DNA of 64,000 nt, taken from JAJFFW01 sp963922595. Lineage in GTDB: Bacteria; Pseudomonadota; Alphaproteobacteria; Caulobacterales; Parvularculaceae. The notes below the pieces were generated by a model that was given only the letters and a program-made list of their open reading frames with translations, ran no database searches and had not been told where the DNA came from. The stretch spans positions 1 through 64,000 of the forward strand of contig CAWUIM010000009.1 of the NCBI GenBank assembly GCA_963922595.1. Reading direction: 5' to 3'. The position numbers and the translations under genes were made by a program. Positions 7,393 to 14,973 of this stretch are shown here, piece after piece; positions within the stretch are counted from its first letter, which is position 1; each line of letters begins with the position of its first letter.

Positions 7393-8136
7393 CTACGCCT
7401 TTTTCCCGCGCCCGCTCATGGTGCGAAAGCCGAAAAGGCCGGTCGCAAACAGGAGAAGTCCCGCCGGGAGCGGCGTTTCCACGAGGTCGAGATTGAAATC
7501 GCCTTTGAACGTATGGATCGACGCGAGCTGTTGGCACAGGGCGTGGTCGCAGGTGTCGTTTAGGAAGAGGAAGAACCAGGAGGCGCCGCCAAAGTTTCCG
7601 TTCTTGCCGTTCGCGCCCTCGCCCACCTGTAGCGGGAAGACGTTGTCGCGCGGACGCTCTTCCACTGAAAAGCTGAGACCTTCGAGACCGTCAACGCCCG
7701 TGAAGCTGCCGTCGGTCAACCCTAAATATTCCCAGGTGGAAGGATCGATCGAGCCGCAAACGCCATTGAATGCGCAACGCCGCAATTCTTTTTTCGGCCC
7801 GCCCGTGCCCGGCCCTTCGATGGCGATGAAATTGACGATGACGTCAAACGCGAGGCGCGGGTCAACCTGCGACACGATCCGGCCGCTGAGTTGCGCCATC
7901 CCGTTATCGTTTACAGAGAACAATCCGGGCGTGACAAAGTCGAAATCGGACCCGTCGCTATTGCCCCGCAACGCGGTGCCGGAGATATTTTCAAAAAACG
8001 GCAGCCACGCCGCATGATCGTTCGAGCCGCCATGGAGGCGATCGCTCACGGCGGACGTCGCCGTGTACAACGCAGCGTTGGCGACGCCGGTAAAGGCGAA
8101 ACAGGAAATCAGAACAGAAACAAGAATTGAACGCAT
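7393..8136 (-). CDS. Secreted protein with VPLPA/PEP-CTERM-like sorting tail
   Basis: A 247-residue exported protein. A signal peptide (residues 1-22, ending VANA) precedes a body without recognised domains, carrying two cysteine pairs (RRCAFNGVC and NDTCDHALC) likely to form disulfides. The C-terminus has the three-part exosortase signal: ETPLPAG, a hydrophobic stretch LLLFATGLFGF, then the basic tail SGRGKKA. In PEP-CTERM systems an exosortase cleaves this tail; an exosortase gene lies at 61.5 kb in this window. I chose the ATG at 8136; an in-frame GTG at 8145 is also possible. Function unknown, perhaps a matrix or surface component. Confidence 0.85.
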   Translation of the reverse strand: MRSILVSVLISCFAFTGVANAALYTATSAVSDRLHGGSNDHAAWLPFFENISGTALRGNSDGSDFDFVTPGLFSVNDNGMAQLSGRIVSQVDPRLAFDVIVNFIAIEGPGTGGPKKELRRCAFNGVCGSIDPSTWEYLGLTDGSFTGVDGLEGLSFSVEERPRDNVFPLQVGEGANGKNGNFGGASWFFLFLNDTCDHALCQQLASIHTFKGDFNLDLVETPLPAGLLLFATGLFGFRTMSGRGKKA

Positions 8137-8285
8137 GGGACCCACGTAAAGCTAGCCGTTAACACTTAAGCGGCTAACCAGTGCAATCCGCGCACCAATG
8201 CGTCCGGTGGTTAATTTCTCAAAATGGAACAGGCGAAAACGGATCGCCGTTAACCATCCTTACAGAGATGAATAAGGAAACGCCG

Positions 8286-8783
8286 CTATTCGCCAGGCGG
8301 GGTTGGCTCTTCCTCGTCGGAAGCGTCGGCGGGCTCTTCGTCGCCGAGCGCATCGTCCAATGCGTCTTCAACGTTCAAGTCAGCGGGAGCGGCCTCGTCC
8401 GCGCCGCCAAGGGCGTCGGAAAGATCGTCGCTGGATGGCGCTTCTTCTTCATCGTCGCCGCCGCCCAGGGCGTTGCTGAGATCGTCAGCGGAGATCGGCG
8501 CATTCGGGTCGGCGACTTCCTCGCCTGTGAGATCCCGGATGACATCGCGCTCTTCTTCCCCGCGATCCGCAAAGATGGCCAGCGAGATCGACGTGGCGAA
8601 AAACAGCGCCGCCAGAACGGATGTGGTGCGCGTCAGCGCATTTGCTGCGCCGCGGCTCGTCATGAAGCCGCCGCCGCCGCCGCCGCCGATGCCGAGCGCG
8701 CCGCCTTCAGAGCGCTGCAGGAGCACGATGCCGATCAGACCGAGAACGATCAGGACATGAATGGTCAAAATGACTTCAATCAT
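8286..8783 (-). CDS. secG: Preprotein translocase subunit SecG with acidic C-terminal tail
   Basis: Inner-membrane subunit that assists SecYEG-mediated export. Residues 1-20 and about 53-72 are the two membrane helices, and the conserved loop between them carries VLLQRSEGG followed by a Gly run and RTT. At 165 residues it is longer than E. coli SecG (110). The excess is an acidic, Ala/Asp/Glu-rich tail (about 75-165) with three imperfect copies of a DDLSxALGG-like unit. Such tails occur in alphaproteobacteria and probably lie in the cytoplasm. Position between tpiA and pyrG is the conserved one, though extra genes have been added on both sides. Confidence 0.95.
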   Translation of the reverse strand: MIEVILTIHVLIVLGLIGIVLLQRSEGGALGIGGGGGGGFMTSRGAANALTRTTSVLAALFFATSISLAIFADRGEEERDVIRDLTGEEVADPNAPISADDLSNALGGGDDEEEAPSSDDLSDALGGADEAAPADLNVEDALDDALGDEEPADASDEEEPTPPGE

Positions 8784-8954
8784 CAGAGAAATCTCTCAAA
8801 AACCGGCGCGGCCCTTAGCGCTGAGCTTCATATAGGCATCCGGCGTCGAATGGGAAGTTGCGCGTCTTACGCCAAGTGCCTGCGGGAGACAAGAGCGGCC
8901 GGCGGCGGAGCGATCAGGCGCTTACAGAATCACACGGGATAACAGCGCCATACC

Positions 8955-10298
8955 TCACCACGCGGCGACAAGGACGTGCGACCCGCGCATCACGGGCTGG
9001 GTTCGGCCCTGGCTTTCCAGCTTGTCTCCCTCGGTAATCGCGAAGAAGTCGATAAATCCGCGTTTCCGCCCTTCCCCGAGCCGGCGGTGAAAGACGGCGA
9101 CCGCCAGGTTTTGGCCTGTCTGATCGAACAAAATATCTTCCGGCAGCACGCCGGCCTGCTCGATCCTGTCCAGCGCGCCGAATTCGCCGGTCGCCTTGTC
9201 GAACGAAAGCAGCGACACAGAATACCGCCGCCGTTTCGGCCAGTTCGAAAGGAAGGCGTAGTTCGGCAGATAGGTTCGTTCCATATTGATCGTCGCGATG
9301 CGGGTTCCGTCAGGACTGATCGCAAAACTTTCTGGAAATCTGCCGACCTTTGCGCGGTCAATAATTTCTGGCGATCCGTCGGCCGTTGCGGGCGGGGCCA
9401 TGCTGATTATCGAACCGGGCTTCAATGTCAGCATATGGAGCGACCCGCCGCCGCCATGGGTGTCGGAGATTAGAAAATACTGACCGTCCGATGTCCATTC
9501 GCCAACGGCGATGCGCCGTCCGAGATCAGGCGTCGGCGCTCCGAAGGGCGCCGCGCCGACCGGAATTCTGTCGTCATCAAAATCAAGGGCGTAAAATTGC
9601 ACGCGATGGTTCGCGATGTTCGCCGCCACGAGCTCGCCGCTTGGCGACGGCCGCAAGGAGCGCACGAACGGTTCGGCGTCTTCTTGCCGCGCAGGCGGGT
9701 CAAGCGCGAGCTTGCGGATCGACGCGACCTGAAAATTCTCCGCGAGCGCCACGATGACGAGTTCCGCGCCCGCTGTTTCCGTCGCCACAATCAGATACCG
9801 TCCGTCAGGGACGAACGCGACCGACTGCGGATTGACGCCAAGATCGCGGCGCTGATCGATCAGCACAAGTTCGTCGTCACGGCGCTCAAAGATGTTCAGG
9901 ACACGGCCCGCCGCCAACGCCTCGCGGATATTGTCGACCTCATCAACATCGGCCGGCGGGGCCCCGCGGGTCTCAATGGTGAATATATAGCGCCCGTCCG
10001 GCGTCGTGGCGGCCACTTCGGGCCAGCCGACCACTGAATTTGACGCCTCGGCGGTCGCGACTGGGACGCCATCACGAAATACCGTCAACTCATCGCGGCC
10101 ATCCACAAGGCGCTCAAGGACGCCTGTTGCGTATGTCGCCGATGATTGATGGACATCTGACAGAGCAACGAAGTCGCCGACAAAAGCTGGCGGCGCAATC
10201 GCGAGCGCAGGGTCGTCGCTACTAAAATCGCCCACGGCGCCAAAACACGCTGCGCCGATAGCGAGGATTAAGACGAAGCCGTATAGGATTGTCTTCAT
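8955..10298 (-). CDS. Exported beta-propeller protein
   Basis: A 447-residue protein with an N-terminal hydrophobic signal (residues 1-25) and a body that reads as WD40/YVTN-like blades. Repeats such as TPDGRYIFTIE, VPDGRYLIVATE, SPSGELVAANI, TSDGQYFLISD and SPDGTRIATIN recur every 45-60 residues, as in lactonase-type or TolB-like propellers. A periplasmic location is likely. No catalytic residues can be assigned, so ligand and role are unknown. It is divergent from a marR gene with only 62 bases between the starts and a palindrome in that gap, so regulation by that MarR protein is likely (inference). Confidence 0.85.
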   Translation of the reverse strand: MKTILYGFVLILAIGAACFGAVGDFSSDDPALAIAPPAFVGDFVALSDVHQSSATYATGVLERLVDGRDELTVFRDGVPVATAEASNSVVGWPEVAATTPDGRYIFTIETRGAPPADVDEVDNIREALAAGRVLNIFERRDDELVLIDQRRDLGVNPQSVAFVPDGRYLIVATETAGAELVIVALAENFQVASIRKLALDPPARQEDAEPFVRSLRPSPSGELVAANIANHRVQFYALDFDDDRIPVGAAPFGAPTPDLGRRIAVGEWTSDGQYFLISDTHGGGGSLHMLTLKPGSIISMAPPATADGSPEIIDRAKVGRFPESFAISPDGTRIATINMERTYLPNYAFLSNWPKRRRYSVSLLSFDKATGEFGALDRIEQAGVLPEDILFDQTGQNLAVAVFHRRLGEGRKRGFIDFFAITEGDKLESQGRTQPVMRGSHVLVAAW

Positions 10299-10342
10299 AA
10301 TTTCGATATTCCCCGTTGGTGAAAAAACAAGCTCTGATTTTA

Positions 10343-10357
10343 TTACGGACTACGTAA
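10343..10357. promoter_or_regulatory. Palindromic operator candidate between marR and the propeller gene
   Basis: TTACG-GACTA-CGTAA: perfect 5-base inverted arms separated by five bases, ending three bases before the marR start codon in the 62-base divergent gap. MarR-family dimers bind short palindromes of this kind, often next to their own gene. Binding is not shown. Confidence 0.5.
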
Positions 10358-10360
10358 CAT

Positions 10361-10837
10361 ATGTCGAAAGCCACCCGCCGGACAACTCCTTCCGCCCGTG
10401 AAGTCGATCGGCTGAGGCGATCAGTGCATTTGCTCATTCGGGCGCTTCTTATTTCAGGGCGCGCCGGGGCGCCCGCCGAGGGGCGGCTCCCGTTTAATCC
10501 GCTGTATTTTCACATGCTCGGCGTTCTGATGGAGACGGGCCCCATGCGCCCCACCGACATCGCGTCAACGCTCGGCGTTCCGCGGACAACGCTTTCCACG
10601 GCCTCCAAGGCGTTACAGGCGCGGGGTCTTATTGATCAATCCGCCGACCCGTCCGACGGGCGCGCACAGATTTTGAGCCTGTCAAATGACGGGTTGGACG
10701 TGGCGAAGGCGATCAAACGCCAGGACCTGAAGAACATGAAAACGCTTTTGGAAATGGTCGATCCGGAACGTCGACGGATCGTTATCGACGTCCTTGAAGA
10801 AGTAACCGAAGCGATCAGCGGAACGCCGGGCGACTAG
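10361..10837 (+). CDS. MarR family transcriptional regulator
   Basis: A 158-residue winged-helix repressor or activator. The DNA-binding domain spans about residues 45-115: a helix (FHMLGVLMETGPMRPTDIASTLGV), a recognition helix (RTTLSTASKALQARGLI), and the wing DPSDGRAQILSLS, whose DxR is the family signature. The N- and C-terminal helices (1-40 and 120-158) would form the dimer interface. Start at ATG 10361; no strong ribosome-binding site precedes it, and the candidate operator overlaps that region. It probably controls itself and the divergent propeller gene. Confidence 0.92.
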   Translation: MSKATRRTTPSAREVDRLRRSVHLLIRALLISGRAGAPAEGRLPFNPLYFHMLGVLMETGPMRPTDIASTLGVPRTTLSTASKALQARGLIDQSADPSDGRAQILSLSNDGLDVAKAIKRQDLKNMKTLLEMVDPERRRIVIDVLEEVTEAISGTPGD

Positions 10838-10923
10838 GCGCGCTTTCAAAATAAATCGCCTGCTTCATCGATCACTTAGAACGAGAGCTTCGGATGATCA
10901 GACTGAAAGACTCTCATCCGCTT

Positions 10924-11036
10924 CCATCCTTCGAGGCTACGCTTCGCTCCGCACCTCAGGATAAGGGCAATACATTATTTCCACACGGAAATTTCTCATC
11001 CTGAGGCGTCGTCCGCGGGACGGCCTCGAAGGATGG
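10924..11036. repeat. Pair of inverted intergenic palindromic repeats
   Basis: Two roughly 42-base units (10924-10966 and 10995-11036) face each other in the 277-base gap between marR and the DUF885 gene. Each unit is itself an imperfect palindrome with CATCCTTCGAGG at one end and CCTCAGGAT at the other. Repeats of this ATCCTTCGAGG/CCTCAGGAT form are common between genes in several alphaproteobacteria. In RNA the pair would form a long cruciform. I see no other copy in the window. Confidence 0.75.
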
Positions 11037-11114
11037 CGATATGCTCAAGCGGTTGAATGCAATCGTCCGACTATTCAATCCTGCTATGCTTCGGGATTGA
11101 TTACCCTCACCCGA

Positions 11115-12941
11115 CTACGCAGCGCCGCCCTGCTCGACGATCCAGGCGTCCACATTCTCCTGCAGGAGATCGAGCGGCATGGCGCCGTTGAGCAGGATCA
11201 TTTCGTGAAACTGGCGTAGATCGAACTTATCGCCAAGCGCTTCTTCAGCCTGTTTGCGCATGCGCAGGATAGCGAGCTGGCCGGTTTTGTAGGCGGTCGC
11301 CTGACCGGGCCAGACCACGTAACGTTCGATTTCGCGAGTCACTTCCGCTTCCGTCATCCCGGTTTTTGAGACCATATACTCGATCGCCTCTTCGCGGGAC
11401 CAGCGCTTGTGGTGAAGCCCTGTATCGACGACGAGGCGCACGGCGCGGAACATTTCCGCCTGCAGACGCCCGAGATCGCCGAGCGGATCGTCGTCATACA
11501 TACCCATGTCTTCTTTCGCGACGCGTTCAGCGTAGAGCGCCCACCCTTCGGTGTAGGCGGTGAAGAGGCCGAACTTGCGCACGAACGGCACACCTTCGAT
11601 CAGAAGCGCTGAAGAAATCTGGAAATGATGGCCGGGCGCCGCCTCATGGTAGAGCAGCGTCGGCAAGGTCCAGCGCGGATTATCGGCGGTGTCTTTCTGG
11701 TTGATATAGAACCGGCCGGGCGTCGAGCCGTCGAGCGCCGGCTGATTGTAGTAACCGCCCGGCGCAGAGTCCTGCGAATATTCCGGCACGCGGAGGATCT
11801 CCAGCTCCTGCGGCGGCAGGGTGATGAAATAATCGCCGGCGAGCGCCATCACTTCTTTGTTGAGCGAGACGAGATAGTCGATCATCTCTTTGCGCCCTTC
11901 GTCGGTGTTCGGGTAAATCTGTTCCGGATCGCGCATAAGGACTTGCACGCGCTCGGAGACAGTTCCCTCCGTATACCCCTCGCCTACAAGAATAGCGTTC
12001 ATCTCCGCTTCGATGCGCGCGACTTCTGAAAGGCCGATATCGTGCACTTCATCGGCGGTGAAGTCGGTGGTTGTGTTCGACTTCAGCGCTGCGGCGTAGA
12101 TTTTGTCGCCATCCGGGATGCGCCAAATACCAGCATCGTGGTTGGCGGAGGTCTGAAGATCTTCAAAAAGCGCGATCATCGCCGCGTAACCAGGGATGAC
12201 TTTCGTCGCCACGGCGTCTGTCGCCTGCGCCGTCAGATCGGCTTTTTTCTCGTCGCTGAGATCTTCCATCTCATCGAGCTTTTCGACGAGGGTCGTCACC
12301 AGCGGGTTCTCGCTGGCGCCGCCTTCAATGAAGGAGCGCATGCCCACAAGCGATTTCTCGATAATGAAGTCCGGCGGCGTGACGCCGTTGTCGCGATGGT
12401 CAATCACGTTGACGCGCGATTCCTCAAGGACGCGGCCAAATTCGTTGAGGCGGCTGATATAGCGCTTGACGCTCTTCTCATTCACGATCTGATGGGAGTC
12501 CGTCAGGAAGGACGGCAGATTCACCGTCGGGCCCGAAATCTGGTTCACCGGATATCCGCTATAATCAAAAGCGCCCTGGCGAATGATGTCGTCGAGCAGG
12601 GTCGCCATGATCTTCCAGCTGATCAGCTCCTGGCCTTCGAGACCATTCGGTCCGTATTTGTCGAGCCCGGCGCGCGCCTTTTTCACCTTCTCAAGCGTCG
12701 CGTCCGCTTTCGCTTTGGTGTAGTCAGAGAGCTTTCCGGAATGAAAATCGAACGGCGTGTTTTCAATCGCACCAATGCTGGTTAATAATTCTGGGCCGTC
12801 GAGCAAAAACGTCTCGGCGGTGATCTTGTTGATGTAATTGTTGACGCCAACAGGCTTCCACCAGAACCAGGTGAAAAGTCCGAAGCCGGCGATGATCACC
12901 AGCAACAACAAAAAGCCCAGGATTTTTCCGATCAGTCGCAT
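11115..12941 (-). CDS. DUF885 family protein, membrane-anchored putative metallopeptidase
   Basis: A 608-residue protein with an N-terminal membrane anchor (residues 1-25, MRLIGKILGFLLLLV) and a long DUF885 domain. The family's conserved motif appears as YHEAAPGHHFQ near residue 440, a His-Glu...His arrangement suggesting zinc binding, plus the downstream TEGWALYAERV and WPGQATAYKTG stretches. DUF885 proteins resemble gluzincin peptidases, but substrates are largely unknown. I chose the ATG at 12941, preceded by AGGGGTG; a TTG at 12956 is in frame but weaker. The domain probably faces the periplasm. Confidence 0.93.
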   Translation of the reverse strand: MRLIGKILGFLLLLVIIAGFGLFTWFWWKPVGVNNYINKITAETFLLDGPELLTSIGAIENTPFDFHSGKLSDYTKAKADATLEKVKKARAGLDKYGPNGLEGQELISWKIMATLLDDIIRQGAFDYSGYPVNQISGPTVNLPSFLTDSHQIVNEKSVKRYISRLNEFGRVLEESRVNVIDHRDNGVTPPDFIIEKSLVGMRSFIEGGASENPLVTTLVEKLDEMEDLSDEKKADLTAQATDAVATKVIPGYAAMIALFEDLQTSANHDAGIWRIPDGDKIYAAALKSNTTTDFTADEVHDIGLSEVARIEAEMNAILVGEGYTEGTVSERVQVLMRDPEQIYPNTDEGRKEMIDYLVSLNKEVMALAGDYFITLPPQELEILRVPEYSQDSAPGGYYNQPALDGSTPGRFYINQKDTADNPRWTLPTLLYHEAAPGHHFQISSALLIEGVPFVRKFGLFTAYTEGWALYAERVAKEDMGMYDDDPLGDLGRLQAEMFRAVRLVVDTGLHHKRWSREEAIEYMVSKTGMTEAEVTREIERYVVWPGQATAYKTGQLAILRMRKQAEEALGDKFDLRQFHEMILLNGAMPLDLLQENVDAWIVEQGGAA

Positions 12942-13095
12942 CCGACACCCCTGCAAATGAGAATTTGCGGCGAATATGTCAGCGGCCGTTTGGAGAAACC
13001 AGTCGGCTTATCGAAAAGTTCCGGCGTGTGTCCTTTTCGTCAATCGCCTCATCGGCGAACTGGCGGCGTCCGGTTCCCGTTTTTCAATAAGGCGG

Positions 13096-14049
13096 CTAAA
13101 GCGCCGCACTCGCGCGCGCCACGACGGCGTCAATCGCTTCGATCACCGTTCGCGTCTCCGCGTGATGCAAGGCGTGCCCCGTATCAGGCAGCACTTGCAG
13201 CGTCGCGCCCTCGATTTCGCGCGCAAGCGTTTTAGAATGAATCTCAGGACTGACCGTCTTGTCGTCGGCGCCCGTAAGGATCGCCACCGGCAGGCGCAAT
13301 TGCGCGTACTGATCCTGCTGCGCGACGATCTCTTTTTTCAGATTGGCGATGTCGGCGGCGTTGCTCTTGAAGTCCTTCGGGCGGAACAAAAGCGGCAAGC
13401 CGACGCGTTCGTAATAATTTTCCGGCGCGGGATCGGGCTCAAAGGAGCTTTCGACGCTGCCGCGCCCGACAAATTGTCCGTAAACCGGGATGACAAGCCG
13501 CCGCAAAAAGAAGCCGACGATTGGCGTAGACGAGGCGTTGTTATACCATGCGACGCCGCCCGGCCATTCGTGACTGACGCCGGCCAGGACGACAAGCCCC
13601 GCCATTTCCTCTTGATACTGAAGGGCGTAAGCAAGCGAGACGGCGCCGCCGAAGCTCTGACCGACGACAACCGGATTTTCGATACCGAGCTGTTGCGACG
13701 CATCGCGGATCAGGGCGGCCTGCGTCTCCAGCCTGTGCCCGTCATCGGGGCGGGTCGAATATCCGCGCCCTGGCCGGTCAACCATCAACACATGATAGCG
13801 CCCCGACAATTCCTCGCCGAGCGCAAGGTCCATATCGCGCAGATTGATGCTGGCGCCGTGGATCAGAATAATGGACGGCGCCTTGCCCTTGTGCTCACGC
13901 CCCTTTTCGAGGACGTGCAATCGCTCGCCTTCCACATCCACAAAGGAACCGATCGCGGGCGCATTCTTTTCCGCGTTGATCGTCGCGCAGCCCGAAAGGC
14001 CCAACAGCGCGACAACAAACAAAAGCCCCACAGTCATCAACACACGCAT
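13096..14049 (-). CDS. Alpha/beta-fold hydrolase lipoprotein
   Basis: A 317-residue exported hydrolase. The N-terminus is a lipoprotein signal with lipobox LSGC near residue 20, so it should be anchored in the inner or outer membrane. The alpha/beta hydrolase core shows the oxyanion strand ILIHGAS, the nucleophile elbow VGQSFGGA, an acidic residue in LTGADDKTVS, and the catalytic His in DTGHALHH. A lid of about 80 residues (YNNASSTPIVGFFLRR...) lies between nucleophile and acid, as in esterases and epoxide-hydrolase relatives. The ATG at 14049 follows GGAGCGGGGA; a TTG at 14064 is in frame but unlikely. Substrate unknown. Confidence 0.9.
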   Translation of the reverse strand: MRVLMTVGLLFVVALLGLSGCATINAEKNAPAIGSFVDVEGERLHVLEKGREHKGKAPSIILIHGASINLRDMDLALGEELSGRYHVLMVDRPGRGYSTRPDDGHRLETQAALIRDASQQLGIENPVVVGQSFGGAVSLAYALQYQEEMAGLVVLAGVSHEWPGGVAWYNNASSTPIVGFFLRRLVIPVYGQFVGRGSVESSFEPDPAPENYYERVGLPLLFRPKDFKSNAADIANLKKEIVAQQDQYAQLRLPVAILTGADDKTVSPEIHSKTLAREIEGATLQVLPDTGHALHHAETRTVIEAIDAVVARASAAL

Positions 14050-14092
14050 CAATCCCCGCTCCAATTCTTTCTTTCAGTCGGCGAGCGCGACC

Positions 14093-14806
14093 CTAAACGG
14101 CGTTGATGATGCCGTAAAAGTCCGCAGCCTTCAGGCTGGCGCCGCCCACCAGCGCGCCGTTCACATGGTCGATCGCCAGGATTTCTTTTGCATTCCCCGG
14201 CTTCACCGATCCGCCGTAGAGAATACGCGTTCCCCCGCGCACTTTTCCACGAATAAACGCGTGCATCGCGCGAATGTCATCAATCGTGGGCGTGAGCCCC
14301 GTGCCGATGGCCCAGACCGGCTCATAGGCGACGACCATGTCGCCGCTATCGGGCAGAGATCCGGCGAGCTGGCCGCCCACAACGGCTTCGGCGCGCCCCG
14401 CCTTGCGCTCTTCTTCCGTCTCGCCGACGCACACAATCGGGATTAACCCTTCCTTGTGCGCGGCCTCGGCTTTGGCTTTGACCGCAGCGTCGCTTTCGCC
14501 GTGATCGGCCCGGCGTTCCGAATGACCGACAATAACGAACGCGCCGCCCGCATCGGCGATCATGCCCGCGCTGACGCCGCCCGTGTGCGCGCCGCTGGCC
14601 GCCACGTGACAATCCTGGCCGCCGGTGAAAACGCCCGTGGTCGCAAGCTGGTCGGACATCTGCGCAAGCAGCGTCGCTGGCGGGCAAACAAGAACGTCGC
14701 AAGCCGCCGGCGCCTCGCCGCCAAGCTTGTCGAGGAGCACTGAGATCTCACCGAGGCTCGCGCGCACCCCGTTCATCTTCCAGTTTCCGGCGATCAGCGG
14801 TTTCAT
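14093..14806 (-). CDS. tpiA: Triosephosphate isomerase
   Basis: Interconverts dihydroxyacetone phosphate and glyceraldehyde 3-phosphate in glycolysis and gluconeogenesis; a cytoplasmic TIM-barrel dimer. At 237 residues it is slightly shorter than the usual 250. Substrate Asn/Lys are in GNWKMNG (residues 6-12), the electrophilic His in IVGHSERR, the catalytic Glu in AYEPVWAIGTG (start of the mobile loop), and the phosphate loop in YGGSVKP. It heads the tpiA-secG-pyrG order on this strand and is divergent from the ppiD-like gene, an arrangement seen in many alphaproteobacteria. Confidence 0.97.
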   Translation of the reverse strand: MKPLIAGNWKMNGVRASLGEISVLLDKLGGEAPAACDVLVCPPATLLAQMSDQLATTGVFTGGQDCHVAASGAHTGGVSAGMIADAGGAFVIVGHSERRADHGESDAAVKAKAEAAHKEGLIPIVCVGETEEERKAGRAEAVVGGQLAGSLPDSGDMVVAYEPVWAIGTGLTPTIDDIRAMHAFIRGKVRGGTRILYGGSVKPGNAKEILAIDHVNGALVGGASLKAADFYGIINAV

Positions 14807-14973
14807 GGCGGCGCTCCCTCGATGGCTACGGCCTTTCGCCTAAGCCAAGCCCTGCCCCAAGTCCAGAAACGGGACCGGCACAACTATTTAGCCAGAGGGC
14901 CCGATCCACGCCTTGTCCCGCCCGCGCGGCGCAATTAGGTTGCGCGCTGGATCGCAATACAAAGGGTTTTCCA

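Noticed and set aside
8151..8190. TTAA-rich stretch (TTAACACTTAAG) as a CtrA site
   Set aside because: The half sites are three bases apart, not seven, so it does not fit the CtrA spacing.
10924..11036. Repeat pair considered as CRISPR
   Set aside because: Only two units, inverted rather than direct, no spacers of uniform length and no cas genes nearby.
12976..14106. 376-codon plus-strand frame across the lipoprotein hydrolase
   Set aside because: Antisense to a gene with a signal peptide and complete catalytic triad; no ribosome-binding site or recognised motif.
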